From positions 5,580,001 to 5,644,000 of the forward strand of contig JARKIP010000033.1 in the NCBI GenBank assembly GCA_029990175.1: 64,000 bases of DNA. The letters run 5' to 3'. The translations under genes were made by a program, and so were the position numbers. The stretch comes from Petunia secreta. Its lineage: Eukaryota > Streptophyta > Magnoliopsida > Solanales > Solanaceae. Within the stretch, counting starts at the first letter, position 1. Each line of letters starts with the position of its first letter. Shown in pieces: positions 45,706 through 57,461 of the stretch. The notes under the pieces were generated by a model. That model saw only the letters and a list, made by a program, of their open reading frames with translations. It had not been told where the DNA came from and did no database searches.

Positions 45706-46489
45706 GTTATAGCTTCAAAAGCAATTGCATCAGCTTCAAAAGGCCATTAGATCTTCAAGTATTCAAGCTAAAAACATATAACATATTTCTGCCCTTTCAA
45801 ATCCTCGATGCATATTGTCCACATTATATGAATGATTGTTTCATGAGAATTTGTAATAAGTACATAATAATGGCTATATTTAAAAGGACCTTAAATAGGG
45901 AAGGAAAAAAGACCTTAATTAACGGCAAAAGACTTGTCATCCATGTTCTTACCGTTTCTTGATTCTCATTTTCATTACAATTACTATTCATTAAGATACT
46001 AATAACTGTATTAATAGCAATTAACAATTACTCATAACAATTAGTACTACTAAACATTATGAAAGATTAGTAATTAATAACTGAAATTTCAGCTATTTTT
46101 TATTTTAAAATTATGGAATAGAGGAAAAATTGAGGTAAAAGATAAATAAGAATCTTGACCTATGGGAGGCGCCACACAGAGGCGGATCCAGGATTTTAAG
46201 TGTATGGGTTCTAGATTTAAAGATAAGACAACTACCTCAAGCTAATGTATAGTAACAACAGGATAAAGGAATGAGTGCCGATACACAACATATATTTAAA
46301 GAGTAGCGAACTACTTAAACAAAATATATGACTAAAAATATTACCATTACAAGTGCACTCGACGAGTTGTCATTTTTTGAAAACGATCAATGATCGCATC
46401 ATTAGGTACACTTTCAAATACTTCATCTTCTATATAGAAAATCAAACAATCATTCAAATTCATCACCAATTCTGCTTCGCAAATCATTT

Positions 46490-48830
46490 TTAACGTACTT
46501 CATCGATGAAAAAGCTCTTTCCACCGTTGCGGTAGCGACGGGTAATATCAAACTCAACTTCACAAGCAAGTAAACAAGTCCCCATGTCTTGTGCATATTT
46601 GTTTTAACCAATATTTCTGAAAATCTCCAAGTCCATTCAAGTTAGAGAAAACATCGATGAAAAAGCTCTTTCCACCGTTGCGGTAGCGACGGGTAATATC
46701 AAACTCAACTTCACAAGCAAGTAAACAAGTCCCCATGTCTTGTGCATATTTGTTTTAACCAATATTTCTGAAAATCTCCAAGTCCATTCAAGTTAGAGAA
46801 AACATTATCCTTTTCTCGCACATAGTCAATATAGAAGTCAAGCTCAAAACTAAGATCTTCAAGTTTGGAAGCACTAAATTCATTCGGGTAATATGTGGCA
46901 AGTTTCATAATCATTTCTTTATCATAATCTGCAAAACAATTACGTGGACTCAAACTAGCCATACCAAGAAGCAAATCAGTGCTTACCTCATTGAAACGAT
47001 TGTTAAGCTCTGAAAGTTGCAAATCAATAACATCATTGTAAACTTCAAATCGCAAATGATGTAAATCTATAACACTCGATTACGTACCGACTTTCCAAGA
47101 GAATAGTTTTCATCCATGTTGGGGATCACAATACCATGTTTATCGCAAAATGAGGAGACATCTTTTACCAAATCCTCCCATTTAGACTCCTCTCTCATTG
47201 ATTGGAACTGTCTCTTTGCAAAACCAATAAGATTCATAGCACTCACAATATCTTGATCTTTTCTTTGCAAAGCCATATTCAAATTAAAAGTAACTGCCAA
47301 CACTTTCAACATCAAATGCAACATATACACAAACTCATAAGCTTTTATGTCATCCATCAAAGTTTTTGCCATTCTTTTCTCTAGATAATGTACTCCCTCA
47401 TTTGAAAGCCGTCCAAGTACATAAGCAATTTATGAGAATAATTTAATAAAATTATGCAGTGTCTTATAATGAGATCCCCAACGGGTATCACCTGGCATTT
47501 GAAGTCCAAGTTCTTGATTTAATCCACTTCTTGTGTGAACTTCACCAAGAACTAGTAATTCCTCTAACTTCTTTGCTTGATCATCTCGAAGCATCTCCCT
47601 GCACTTGAAAGAACCTCCAACAGTATTCAAAACATTAGTAAGAATATCAAAAAAATTATCCACATAACGATGTTTCTTTGCAACAGCTACAAGAGTAAAT
47701 TGCAATTGATGAGCAAAACAATGTACACAATGTGCTGAAGGAGTATCTTTCAAAATCAAAGTTTTAAGACCATTAATTTCTCCTTGCATATTGCTAGCTC
47801 CATCATAACCTTGTCCCCGTATTTGAGAAAAACTCAATGAATGTTCTAAGAGCAAAGAATAGATCATTTCTTTCAATGACCCGGCAGATGTGTCCTTAAC
47901 ATGAACAATACTAAGAAACCTCTCAATGAGTTTATCCTCTTTGTTGACATATCATAGAACAAGGGCCATTTGTTCCTTGTGAGAAACATACTTCGATTCA
48001 TCAACCAATATACCAAAATAATCCCCATTCAAGTCGTTAAAAATTGACTTTATTGTTTTTTTTTTTGCACAACAATTCGCAATATTTTTTTTGGATACTG
48101 GAAGAAATCATCATGTCATTTTTTGGAGCATTTTCTAGTACAATCTTTTTTTAATCTTCAATCTTATCAGTATGCCACTTCAAGAGACCTAAAAATTTAC
48201 CTCTTCTTGTAGAAGTTTGACACTCATCATGGCCTCGAAAAGACATTCCTTCTTTCAAAAGATACCTTGCCACATCAATTGAAGCTTCTAGTCGTAGCCG
48301 ATGCTCAATTTTTATTTTCTCAGATTGCTTGTCAAATGAAGCTAGAATTGATTGCTTTTGATTCATTAAATCTAACATCATCTTGAAACATCGATTGTGG
48401 ACACTATTTACTAAACCTACATGTGCATCAAGCCTTTCAATGCCTCTATTCCAACTTCTAAAACCATCTCCTGTGAACGATTCACTCACTTTCTTTCCAT
48501 ATCCACCAACCTCATTTTTAAATAACAACACAAGCAAAATGCCGCATCTTTTTTAATAGAATACTCTAACCATTGAGAATATGACATGTCAAACCATTCA
48601 GGGTTAAATTGACGTGTTATCCCACTAAAGTTTCTTCTTGGAAAATCAAATTCACGAGGTTGGAAAGGTCCCTTTTGAATATAATATCTTCTCACTTGGT
48701 CACGTAGATTAGAAGAATATTGTATAATTTCTTTTTCTTCAGCAGGATCAGATTTAAGTTCCAAATCCAACAATTTATCTTTGTAGAATAATTGAGACGA
48801 ATTAATATTGTCATCATCAAGTGGACACAA
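46490..48830 (-). pseudogene. hAT transposase (TTF zinc finger, DUF4371, dimerization domain), broken
   Basis: Cut-and-paste transposase of the zinc-finger MYM-type-1-like plant group. From ATG 48830: TTF-type zinc-finger region (GPFQPREFDFPRRNF, WFDMSYSQWLEYS, DAAFCLCCY). DUF4371 follows (GFRSWNRGIERLDAHVGLVN to ARYLLKEGMSFRGHDE; 48151-48537), then the RNase H-like core (GQGYDGASNMQGE, CVHCFAHQLQFTLVAVAKKH, LGLQMPGDTRWGSHYKTL; 47430-47876). The C-terminal dimerization part (LILPVATATVERAFS) lies at about 46500-46560 and again at 46650-46710. Breaks: a frameshift near 48510, TGA near 47950, stops at 47430 and 47067, and a 151-bp duplication. Confidence 0.87.
46501..46802. repeat. Exact 151-bp tandem duplication inside the hAT dimerization domain
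   Basis: 46501-46651 and 46652-46802 read identically (CATCGATGAAAAAGCTC to GTTAGAGAAAA). 151 is not a multiple of three, so it also shifts the frame. No difference was seen between the copies, so it is recent or an assembly artefact. Confidence 0.92.
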
Positions 48831-49873
48831 AGGAGAATTTAGCGAGGGAGAGACAGAACCTGAAGCAATTTGAACCTGGGGCTGATCGAGCCTACCGGCT
48901 TGTAAAATCTCTTCATATCAAGTATCAACTCAAACTAAAAAGGTCCTGAAAATAAAATTATATATAATCACTTATAAATAAAGGATAACTTTTTATGAAT
49001 GGCTAAAAATATAACACATTGAAGTTGCAAAAATATACCGAACTGAAAATTAACGGCTAAATAAAAAATTGTTGAAATTTGTAAAAATTAAATGGAAAAG
49101 AATAAACTAAATGGTCCCAACCTCAATGAATATAAATTTATATAATATACATAAAGTCATAAATTTTATATTCATATGGGTCATGATAAAGCCACAATGG
49201 TAAGAAAAAATTTTAAAAGATAGGACTACATACTGAAGTAGAAAGGTATTTTTTGTCTTCTACTCTTCTTGATATTTGGGGAAAAAGAGAACAGCCTTTG
49301 TGTTTTATATTATACACAGTAGCAAGACTTGTGGTGAAATTAGTGGAACAATGAAAATAGCAAGAAATTTGAAGTTTCAATGTCAAAACCCTAACTCTCT
49401 TTGATTTGAGAATTGAACCTTTTTTTTGTTTTTGTTTGAGATGTGAATGACAATTGTTTTCTTTATGTCACTAGAATTAAGTTTTGTGTTAAAAAAATAT
49501 AATAAAAAGAAAAACGGGAGGAAACAATTGTCCATGTGGGGTCTGCTTTTAAAGAGAGAATGTCTGCTTTAGTGCTTTTAAAGAGAAGTCCATGTGGAGC
49601 CTGCTTTTTAAGAGAGAAACAGAAAAAAAGATATGCTTCCAGCGGGTTCCGAACCTTGCCCGCTTTGGATATGATGATTTTCCAACGCCTGCAATTTTTG
49701 TTACTGGGTTCGCAATGCTTTTTTTTTTATATACCTTTTCACTGTATTTCTTAATATATATACAGGGTCTGCGCAAAAGCTACTGGGTTCTTCCGAACCC
49801 GTATACTACCCTTTAAAATCTGCCCCTGGTGCCACATCACTCCTTTTGAGCCCAGCATTATAATATATATTGA

Positions 49874-50144
49874 TTCTAGAGTCTTGGTTAACTAGAATTT
49901 TCTATAGATGTATCTAGAAGAAGATCTAGAACAATCCCTTGATAAGTATCAATAGGGAACCATTAGGCATTTGTAACCAAGCCAAACTCAAGAAATCCTT
50001 TCTAACTAACAAAGTTCACCTTCCAACTTTCCTTCTCCACTTCAAAGCTTCATCTTCCTTAGTTGAATCTTCCAACTCTTTGTTAACGATCTTGGGCTAG
50101 TAGAAGGTTCCCAACACTAATTTTTTCTTCTGCTATGCTCTACA
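49874..50144 (+). repeat. 3' LTR of copia element 2, right piece
   Basis: Resumes at TTCTAGAGTCTTGGTTAAC and ends TGCTCTACA, followed by target copy ACATA. Confidence 0.9.
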
Positions 50145-50273
50145 ACATATGTAGGGTTTAATATTCTATGCACAAGGTGTGGAATTTTGGGACACAACCA
50201 ACAAACGGTCGTAACTAAATGATATAATTAAGGGGAAACAAACTCAAGAAAGCCAGAAGTTGCAAGATATTAT
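50145..50273 (+). pseudogene. LINE ORF1, zinc-knuckle part (piece 2 of 4)
   Basis: Reads ITYVGFNILCTRCGILGHNQQ in continuation of piece 1, which is the zf-CCHC_4 knuckle (CxxCGxxGHxxxxC) following DUF4283 in plant L1 ORF1; the last Cys is lost. Bounded left by the copia target copy and right by the gypsy target copy ATTAT. Confidence 0.75.
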
Positions 50274-50775
50274 TGTATAAAAAAAAATACATCACCTACT
50301 ATAACGGATATACGAGTCTAGCTAGCTAGATTAGACTTATCTTACAAGTCACCGGGCACAGAGGATACACGCCCGCTCCTGAAGCTACACCCGTTTAGGC
50401 GGACGGCCACAGGATGCAGGGTATACATCTCGCCGCCTAGGATTTACAGTCTCCTAGCTAGGGTTTAGTATATACCACCGCCTTGAGTTACAGGCCCATA
50501 GCCTTATTAGTCTTTGTATTTTACCTTATTTAGGACTGGATATCACTACTATAAATATCCCTTCTTACATTGTATTACACATCGAGTGGCTCATCACAGA
50601 ATCCGTCTGTTCTCAAGGAATAATAATTACTCTCCCTTTTCTTGCTTATATTGTCTTATTTATTCATTACTGTTTTCATCGTATTTAATTACTTTTCTAT
50701 CGTGATTACTGTATTACTTGTGACCCCAACCATAATTAACTGTTTAATCTAGATGTACAATTTTAGGCATAAATA
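50274..50775 (+). repeat. 5' LTR of the Tat-like gypsy
   Basis: TGTATAAAAAAAAATAC to TTTTAGGCATAAATA; a TATA-like ACTATAAATATCC lies near 50548. Confidence 0.9.
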
Positions 50776-50837
50776 GTTTGATGCCTTCCGTAGGGCCCAT
50801 GCAATTATAGGTATTCTACGAAGGAAAAGGTGCAATC

Positions 50838-51217
50838 ATGTCAAGTCACGACAACAAATCTGAGGGGTTGACCCTTCGTAAACGTCACAACCGCTAACCT
50901 CTCGTCTCTTGGGTCCTTTTTCAGTGCAACATAGGAAAGCGCCCTCTTTTTATCATCCCTGCAGCTTTCCAGATTTTGTATTGAACACATGGCGCCGTAC
51001 GAGATGCCGGTAACGAGATCCAACAGGTAGTTCATAACTCGGTCAACACACTAAATTATGAACTACTATCTAAGAAGCAAAACCCAGTTACCCATCATCA
51101 TGACAAAGATCTTGCCAGAATATCACCCCTCATTATAGAACAATACCAGCAGTCAGAAGGCTCGTCAGCACGATCTTTAGGGGGCTCGGGGTCGGCAGCG
51201 CCGAGACCAAAGCCATC
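50838..51217 (+). pseudogene. Gypsy gag remnant
   Basis: Starts MSSHDNKSEGLTLRKRHNR after the LTR and a decayed primer site (TTTGATGCCTTCCGTAGGG). A stop comes within 20 codons. Only about 130 codons separate it from protease, so nearly all of gag is deleted. Confidence 0.5.
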
Positions 51218-54200
51218 ATGGTCTGCGAGGCTCACCAACAGATGACCAAGAAGCCACGCATCAACACCACCAAGTTCAACGACGAGGACTCACGACGAGC
51301 CCGTCACCCTCAATATGACACTTTAATAATCACCTTACAAGTACATGACGCTCGAGTCAAACGTGTATTGGTGGATCCTCGCAGCACAGTCAATATATTT
51401 CATTGGAAGGTTGTTTGCCAGATGGAGATGCATAATCAGGTAATCCCCAGCTCGTACACTATAACAAGCTTTAGCATCTCCAATGAGAAGTCTGTGGGAG
51501 AGATACTCCTTCAGGTACACCTACCAGGAGCAATAAGGGTGACCTCCTTCCAGGTAAGGACATGCGACCTCTCGTATAACATTATCCTAGGAAGGCCCTG
51601 GATTCACGAAGTACGCACGGTGCCGTCTACACTTCATCAAATCCTAAAGTACCCGACATCTTGGAGGGTGAAAGAAATTTAGGGGGAACAAAAATTATCC
51701 TGCAGCTGTTACATAACTGCGGTGATAGATGCCACAAAAAAGGAGACGAAAAATCGAAGAAAAAGTTGGATAAGCTGCTTGGCCCTGATCTGATCACCAG
51801 TGTACCTCTCGGATACAGGGTCCATGAGGTGACCAGGTCTCAGGAGCCGGCCATAACACCCATCTACCTGGAGGAAGAAGACAACCTAGTCAAAACCACA
51901 GTCGATGATCTTGACCTGTGATCTTCGACGAGGAGGTTCTGGATAAGAAATTTTATGTGGGGGCTAAGCTCTCAGTCGAAGCAAAGCAAGAATACGCTAA
52001 CTTCTTCCGTGCTCGGTCAGGCACATTTGCCTGGACACACAACGACATGCTAAGGATATCAACTAGCATCATCACACATAATCTGAACGTCGATCCGAAC
52101 TTCAAACCGGTCAAGCAGAAGAAACGACCGATTAGTCGCGAAAAAGGACAGGTAGTCCATGAAGAGGTTGAAAAACTACTAAACAACAGTTCCATTGGCG
52201 ATGTTCAGTACCCTGATTGGTTATCCAATGTTGTGGTAGTTCCCAAGAAAAATGGTAAGTGGAGGATATGCATGAATTTCACAGATCTAAACAAAGCATG
52301 CCCAAAGGATTCCTTCCCGCTGGCCAACATCAACCAACTCACTGATTCGATGGTAGGCTATGAAGCCTTGAGCCTTCTAGATGCATACTCAGGACACAAT
52401 CAGATCCTCATGAACCCGGATTATGAAGAAAAGACCTCTTTCATCACATATAAGGGGACTTATTATTATAGGGTAATGCCTTTTGGACTGAAAAATGCAG
52501 GAGAAACTTATTAGAGGTCGGTGAACCTGATGTTCAAGGAGAAGATCGGTAAGACCATGGAACTTTACATCAATGACATGTTGGCCAAATCAGAATTCAC
52601 AAAGGATCATGTCAGCCATCTGGAGATAGCGTGTGACATCTATGATAAATTTGGAATGAAGCTCAACCCCGAGAAGTGCGCATTTGGCGCATCCTCATGG
52701 ATGTTCCTTTGGTTTGTTATTTTGAACAGGGGCATAGAAGCAAATCTCGTGAAGATCGAAGCAATCGAGGCTATACCGAAAGTCTTGAAAAGCAAAGTTG
52801 AAGTTAAAAGGCTTAACGGTCCAATTGCAGTACTAAGCCGATTCATCTCACGATCATCAGGGAAGTATCATCAGTTTTTAAATAACATGAAAAAGAATAA
52901 AAGTTTCGAATGGATGGAGTAATGCAAAAAGGCGCTGCGGGAACTAAAGCAATATCTGGAAATCCCCCGTTGCTTACCAAGCCACACGAGGGAGAACTAT
53001 TATTGCTATACCCATCAGTGTCCGAAGTTGTTGTTAGCACCTTCCTGGTGCGAGAAGAGAAGGGAGTACAATCCCCAGTCTATTATGTCAGCAAGTCTCT
53101 CCTGGACACAGAAATTAGGTATCAACACTTGGAGAAGCTCGCACTTGCTTTAGTCATGGCTGCGAGGAAGGTGCGGCCATATTTTCAGAGTCACACCAAG
53201 TCGCAGGTACTACCGGACTTTGTCGCCAACTTCAGTACCGATTTGATGTTGGGAGCTGAGGCAGAACGCGTGATGATAGAGGGTGTTACCCCTGGAGAAC
53301 AGGTGATCTACACCCAAGGGGCCTCGAACGTAAAAGGGGCCGGGCTTAGTATAGTGAGCAAATACCCAGCGAAAAACATGTTCAGGAAAGTTGTCAGCTG
53401 CTCCAAGAGACGAACAATGAAGCAGAATATGAAGCAATAATTCAAGCCTTAGAATTAGCTTACATATTGGGGCCAGGGAGATCAGTACCAATTGCGACTC
53501 CCAGCTCGTTGTTAATCAAGTAACCGGGGCTTACACTACCAAGGACGTCCACATGCAAGAGTACTTGGCCAGAGTAGAAAAATGTCTGAAGAAGTTTAAA
53601 AAATGGAAGATTAATAAAATACCAAGAGAAGAAAATGTGGAGGCTGATGCCTTAGCCAGTTTAGCGGCCACTGCAGCTTTAATTGTAGACAATACTGCTT
53701 CAACCATTGAGCTAGTGTACGCGGACATCAAGCATTGCGAGGTCAACACAGTAGGATCATTGTAGGACTGGTGGCACCCGATCATTGAATACCTGGATAA
53801 AGGAGTACTCCTGGAAAACAAAAGGGAGAGCAGAAGGTTGAGAGCCCAAGCGACTCATTATATTTTAATCAACGACGAGTTGTATCGCCGAATGTTTAGT
53901 GGGCCTCTGGCTAAATATTTGGGACTCTCTCAAGTAGATTACGCGCTCAAGGAAATCCACAAGGGACAATATGGAAATCACTTTGGTGGGCGATCTCTAG
54001 CTCGTAAATTAATCAGCGCAAGCTATTTCTGTCCCTGAATGGAAGATGATGCGAGCAAGTTTGCCCGGGCGTGTGATAGCTGCCAAAGATTCTCCCACAT
54101 ACTTCATCAGCCGATTACATTCAATAATAGCCCTTTCGCCTTTCATGAAGTGGGGGAATGGACATCATAGATCCATGCCTAAAGCACGTGGTAGTGTCAA

Positions 54201-55000
54201 GTTCTTGCTTATCATGATGGATTACTTCACCAAATTGGTCGAGGTAGCAGCCTATGCGCGGATCCGAGAACAGAAAATCATAGAGTTTATCTGGAAGAAA
54301 ATTATGTGCCGATTTAGCATCCCAGTAAAAATCACTTGCGACAACGGTCCTAAAAAAATCACTGCTTTCTGAAGGAATGGGAATTAAGAGGATAACCTCT
54401 ACTCCCTATCACCTTTCAACAAACGGTCAAGCTGAATCTTCGAACAAGACAATAATGGAGAATCTGAAGAAGAGACTCAAGGAAGCTAAGGGAAAGTGGT
54501 CGAAAGAACTGCCTGGAGTCCTGTGGGCCTTCGAACTATATCCAAAGCCAGCACCGGAGAGACCCGTTTTCACTGACTAATGGATTAGAAACAATGATTC
54601 CTTTGAAAATTGGAGAATCCAGCTTGCGGTGGTCGTTTGCCAAGGAAGAACCTAACAATGAAGCTTTGAAGGTTTCCCTTGATACTTTGGACGAGCAAAG
54701 AGAAATAGTGGCCATACGCCTCGCGGCCCAGAAGCAACCCGTGGACAGTATTATAACGCAAGGACTAATCCACGGTTATTCAACATCGGGGACCTGGTCC
54801 TCCGTAAGGTCACTCAGAACACCAAGCAGGCCGGTGCAGGTAAGCTCACCTCGAATTGGGAAGGGCTGTACAAACTTCGAGGCATAGCTGGGAAGGGTGC
54901 ATATGTTCTTGAAGACATGAAAGGAACAACCATTCCAAATAACTGGAACATCACATGGCTAAAGAAATTTAACTCTGGAAAGGCTCAGTTAAGCCCATAT
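51218..55000 (+). pseudogene. Gypsy pol: protease, RT, RNase H, integrase, broken
   Basis: Protease VLVDPRSTVNIF with YNIILGRPWIHEV (51218-51682), where D-x-G-S has become D-P-R-S. RT starts near 51918 (SNVVVVPKKNGKWRICMNFTD, LLDAYSGHNQI, VMPFGLKNAGETY, stop at 52512). The catalytic box at 52566-52577 reads YIND instead of YxDD. RNase H of the Tat type (VYYVSKSLLDTEIRYQHLEK, 52980-53440; a second RNase H-like domain near 53300-53760 with NVEADALASLA). Integrase zinc finger (CDSCQRF near 54080), core DYFTKLVEVAAY and CDNGP (54180-54360), GQAESSNKTI, and C-terminal GKGAYVLEDMKGT (to about 55000). Many stops and frameshifts. Confidence 0.88.
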
Positions 55001-56952
55001 ACTCGAGATATGTATTTTGTCTTTCCCGCTTACTCCAATTATCATTATATACAACGGGCACACAGCCTCGTTCAATATGTTTACAAGGCTTCACGCATTA
55101 TCTATCAATAAAACTACTATTTTAGTCAAATTTACTTATTTATTCAGATCCATCTACGATCCAACTATTCATAGCCCCGGCCAGACCTAAGTTGAAATAA
55201 TACACTCATTTTTCGCTACAAAAAGTAGAGTACAATGCTCGCTTAGAGCTAGATCACGTCTAGCTTGGAAACCAGGCATTATTCGTAAGTTGAACTCATT
55301 AATTCAACAACTGCACCTACATGCCGATGGGGACGCCTGTTCGCGCAGTGCCAGAAAGTCTTTAATACTCGAGTAACTAAGCAGAGACGTTCGAAGTCGG
55401 ACGCAATAGTGCCTGTTATCTCACGGGTTAAAGTCGTCCCATTGTGGGCGCAACCAGCCGTCTCCTATAGATGCAACCTAGCCGCCAAAAATTGGTGCAC
55501 AACGGATGTAATTGCCCAAAACAGGCTCAATGATAAACGTCCTAAGCATTAGGACATTCAGGACGGCTGGAAGCCATCTAATCTTTTGTTGCACAAACAT
55601 ACTGCTTGACTTAACATTACAAAACATGTAATAATATAAGTACGTATAAAAATATTGATGAACGACCGTTTCATTAATAACAAATAGCCCGTAGGCTCAT
55701 AACATGCATTTATTCCTTCCTGAATACAGTATTTATTTATAACAATTGTAGAAAAAAAGGAAGGAAGACTAAATTCGCGTGTTCCTTCAAATTCGCACCA
55801 ACATAGACTCTTCATTTAGATTGTAGCTCTTGCATCGAAGTCCCTGCCGGCAACAAGAAGGTGAAATTCCCAAGTTGATGCCTAAGAAGCAACATCTTTT
55901 TGACGCTGCGCCACATAAATTGGGAAAATTAGCCCAACTGAGGAATTCCTCAGTAGAAAGGCAGAGGCAGCAGAATGGGCACTGAAGACTTCACTTGGAT
56001 TCACTTGGAGATACTCCAATGAGGAACCCTCATGAATCCCGGAAATGTCTTTTACTCCCTCTTCCCCGAATGATTAGAAGCTTACGCAAACTCCAAAATC
56101 ATGAAACAGGCCAGAGCTATACAGCCACCCTGAACGCTGTTGGTATGGAGAATGCTCTCAGGTGAAGGAGAGGACGTCCCAGGACGCACTCCTCATGAAA
56201 AAGGAGTTGCTTCTGGGATATGTTCCCATGTAACTACAAGATGAACGAAATACAAGAAGCCCGAATGGGATGGTATTCCTCTGTTGTCGTGCGCCACATG
56301 ACAAGAAGAATATCATAGCACTTATCACGCGTGAAGACAAATATACCAAAATCAAAGTGTCTGCCACGACAAGGACATTCCGAAGAGCATCATCATTAGA
56401 ATTCTGGTCAAATTTCATGACTCAGGGGAATCTATTCACTCTTTTGTGGAGTAAGAAAGAATGGAAGGTAACTATAGATGAGTTTCCTCCATTGTTTCCT
56501 CATGCAACATCCATTCAGAACAGAGAAGGTTTTCTAGGGATAATAAACCAGGATCGAAGGCAAACATATTTGAAAGAAAAAGTTCTTCACGATCATAAGA
56601 AGTTGTTGAGAAAGTGGAGTATTTTTCTGAAGAGGAGTTTTTAATTTTTCCACTGCCATGAAGCCCTTATTTATAGGCGAGAAAGAGATAAGGATGATAT
56701 GTAAAACAAACAGATGTCATTATTACTGTAGATATGAAATGATTCGGAGCAGTTAATAGTAGTTCTTCGAAAGGTGCACGAAATCGGTATCAGCCAATTA
56801 GAGGGAAGCACGCGGAGTTCATGAAGAAATTAATATCATTCTTGGTCAAAGAGACTGCGAGTCTATAAGAGTCAGTGAGATATCCTTTCGCATCCACTCC
56901 GCTTTCATTTCCTGACTGCTTGCGGCAACACTCAGTAAGTGGGGGGACTGAC
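55001..56952 (+). other. 3' untranslated zone of the Tat-like gypsy
   Basis: Nearly 2 kb between integrase and 3' LTR with no recognised gene. Its longest plus-strand ORF (56270-56644, 124 aa) is basic and without a known motif. Confidence 0.5.
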
Positions 56953-57456
56953 TGTATAGGTAAAAATACGTCACCTACTATTACGGGGATATGAATCCAG
57001 CTGGCGAGATTAGACTTATCTTACAAGTCACCGGGCACAGAGGATACACTCCCGCTCCTGAAGCTAACGACCATTTAGGTGGCACGACCACAGGATGCAG
57101 GGTGTACATCCCACCACCTAGGGTTTACAGTCTCCTAGCTAGGGTTTAGTATGTACCACCGTCTTGAGTTACAGGCCCATAGCCTTATTAGTCTTTGTAT
57201 TTTACCTTATTTAGGACTGAGTATCATTACTATAAATACCTCTCCTTACATTGTATTGTACATCGGGTGGCTTACCACAGAATTCGGCTATTCTCAAGGA
57301 ATAAGAATTACTCTCTCTTTTCTTGCTTATTTCGTCTTGTTCATTCATTACCGTTTTCATCGTATTTAATTACTTTTCCGTCGTGATTACTATATTGCTT
57401 GTGACCTCAACCATAATTAGTTGTTTAACATAGACGTACAATTTTAGGCATAAACA
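56953..57456 (+). repeat. 3' LTR of the Tat-like gypsy
   Basis: TGTATAGGTAAAAATACGTC to TTTTAGGCATAAACA, matching the 5' LTR throughout; intact TG/CA ends. Confidence 0.9.
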
Positions 57457-57461
57457 ATTAT

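Larger units (their letters stand above)
46177..49828 (-). mobile_element. hAT DNA transposon, 3652 bp, with transposase
   Basis: Ends CAGAGGCGGATCC (46177) and the inverted counterpart ATCTGCCCCTG (to 49828). Flanks are GCGCCACA (46169-46176) and GTGCCACA (49829-49836), an 8-bp target duplication with one change. It carries a hAT transposase of the TTF/DUF4371 type. It sits 45 bp from the Helitron 5' end. Confidence 0.88.
43828..49873 (-). mobile_element. Non-autonomous Helitron, interrupted by a hAT element
   Basis: On the minus strand the 5' end is TCAATATATATTATAATG (at 49873). The 3' end (at 43828) is a hairpin CCGCGCGAAGCGCGG, nine bases, then CTAA. Insertion is exactly between host A and T of the copia LTR (ATA/TTCTAGAG on the plus strand), with no target duplication. 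All four are Helitron rules. No Rep or helicase domain was seen. Without the hAT insertion and one target copy it is about 2.4 kb. Confidence 0.85.
39092..50144 (+). mobile_element. Ty1/copia retrotransposon 2, with Helitron nested in its 3' LTR
   Basis: Flanked by 5-bp target copies ACATA (39087-39091; 50145-50149). 5' LTR 39092-39546, primer site TGGTATCAGATC at 39547. The full gag-protease-integrase-RT-RNase H order lies in between, with purine tract AAGGGGGAG before the 3' LTR. The 3' LTR runs 43647-43827 and resumes 49874-50144 after the Helitron. Inserted in LINE ORF1. Confidence 0.92.
50274..57456 (+). mobile_element. Ty3/gypsy (Tat-lineage-like) retrotransposon with both LTRs and TSD
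   Basis: 7183 bp flanked by ATTAT (50269-50273; 57457-57461). LTRs of about 503 bp; tract GTGGGGGGACTGAC before the 3' LTR; coding on plus in the order gag remnant, protease, RT, RNase H, integrase. Inserted in LINE ORF1. Gag is mostly deleted and RT lacks a catalytic Asp, so this copy is dead. Confidence 0.92.

Noticed and set aside
50841..51035. Minus-strand 64-aa ORF in the Tat-like gypsy
   Set aside because: No domain recognised, and the plus strand carries the gag start at the same place.
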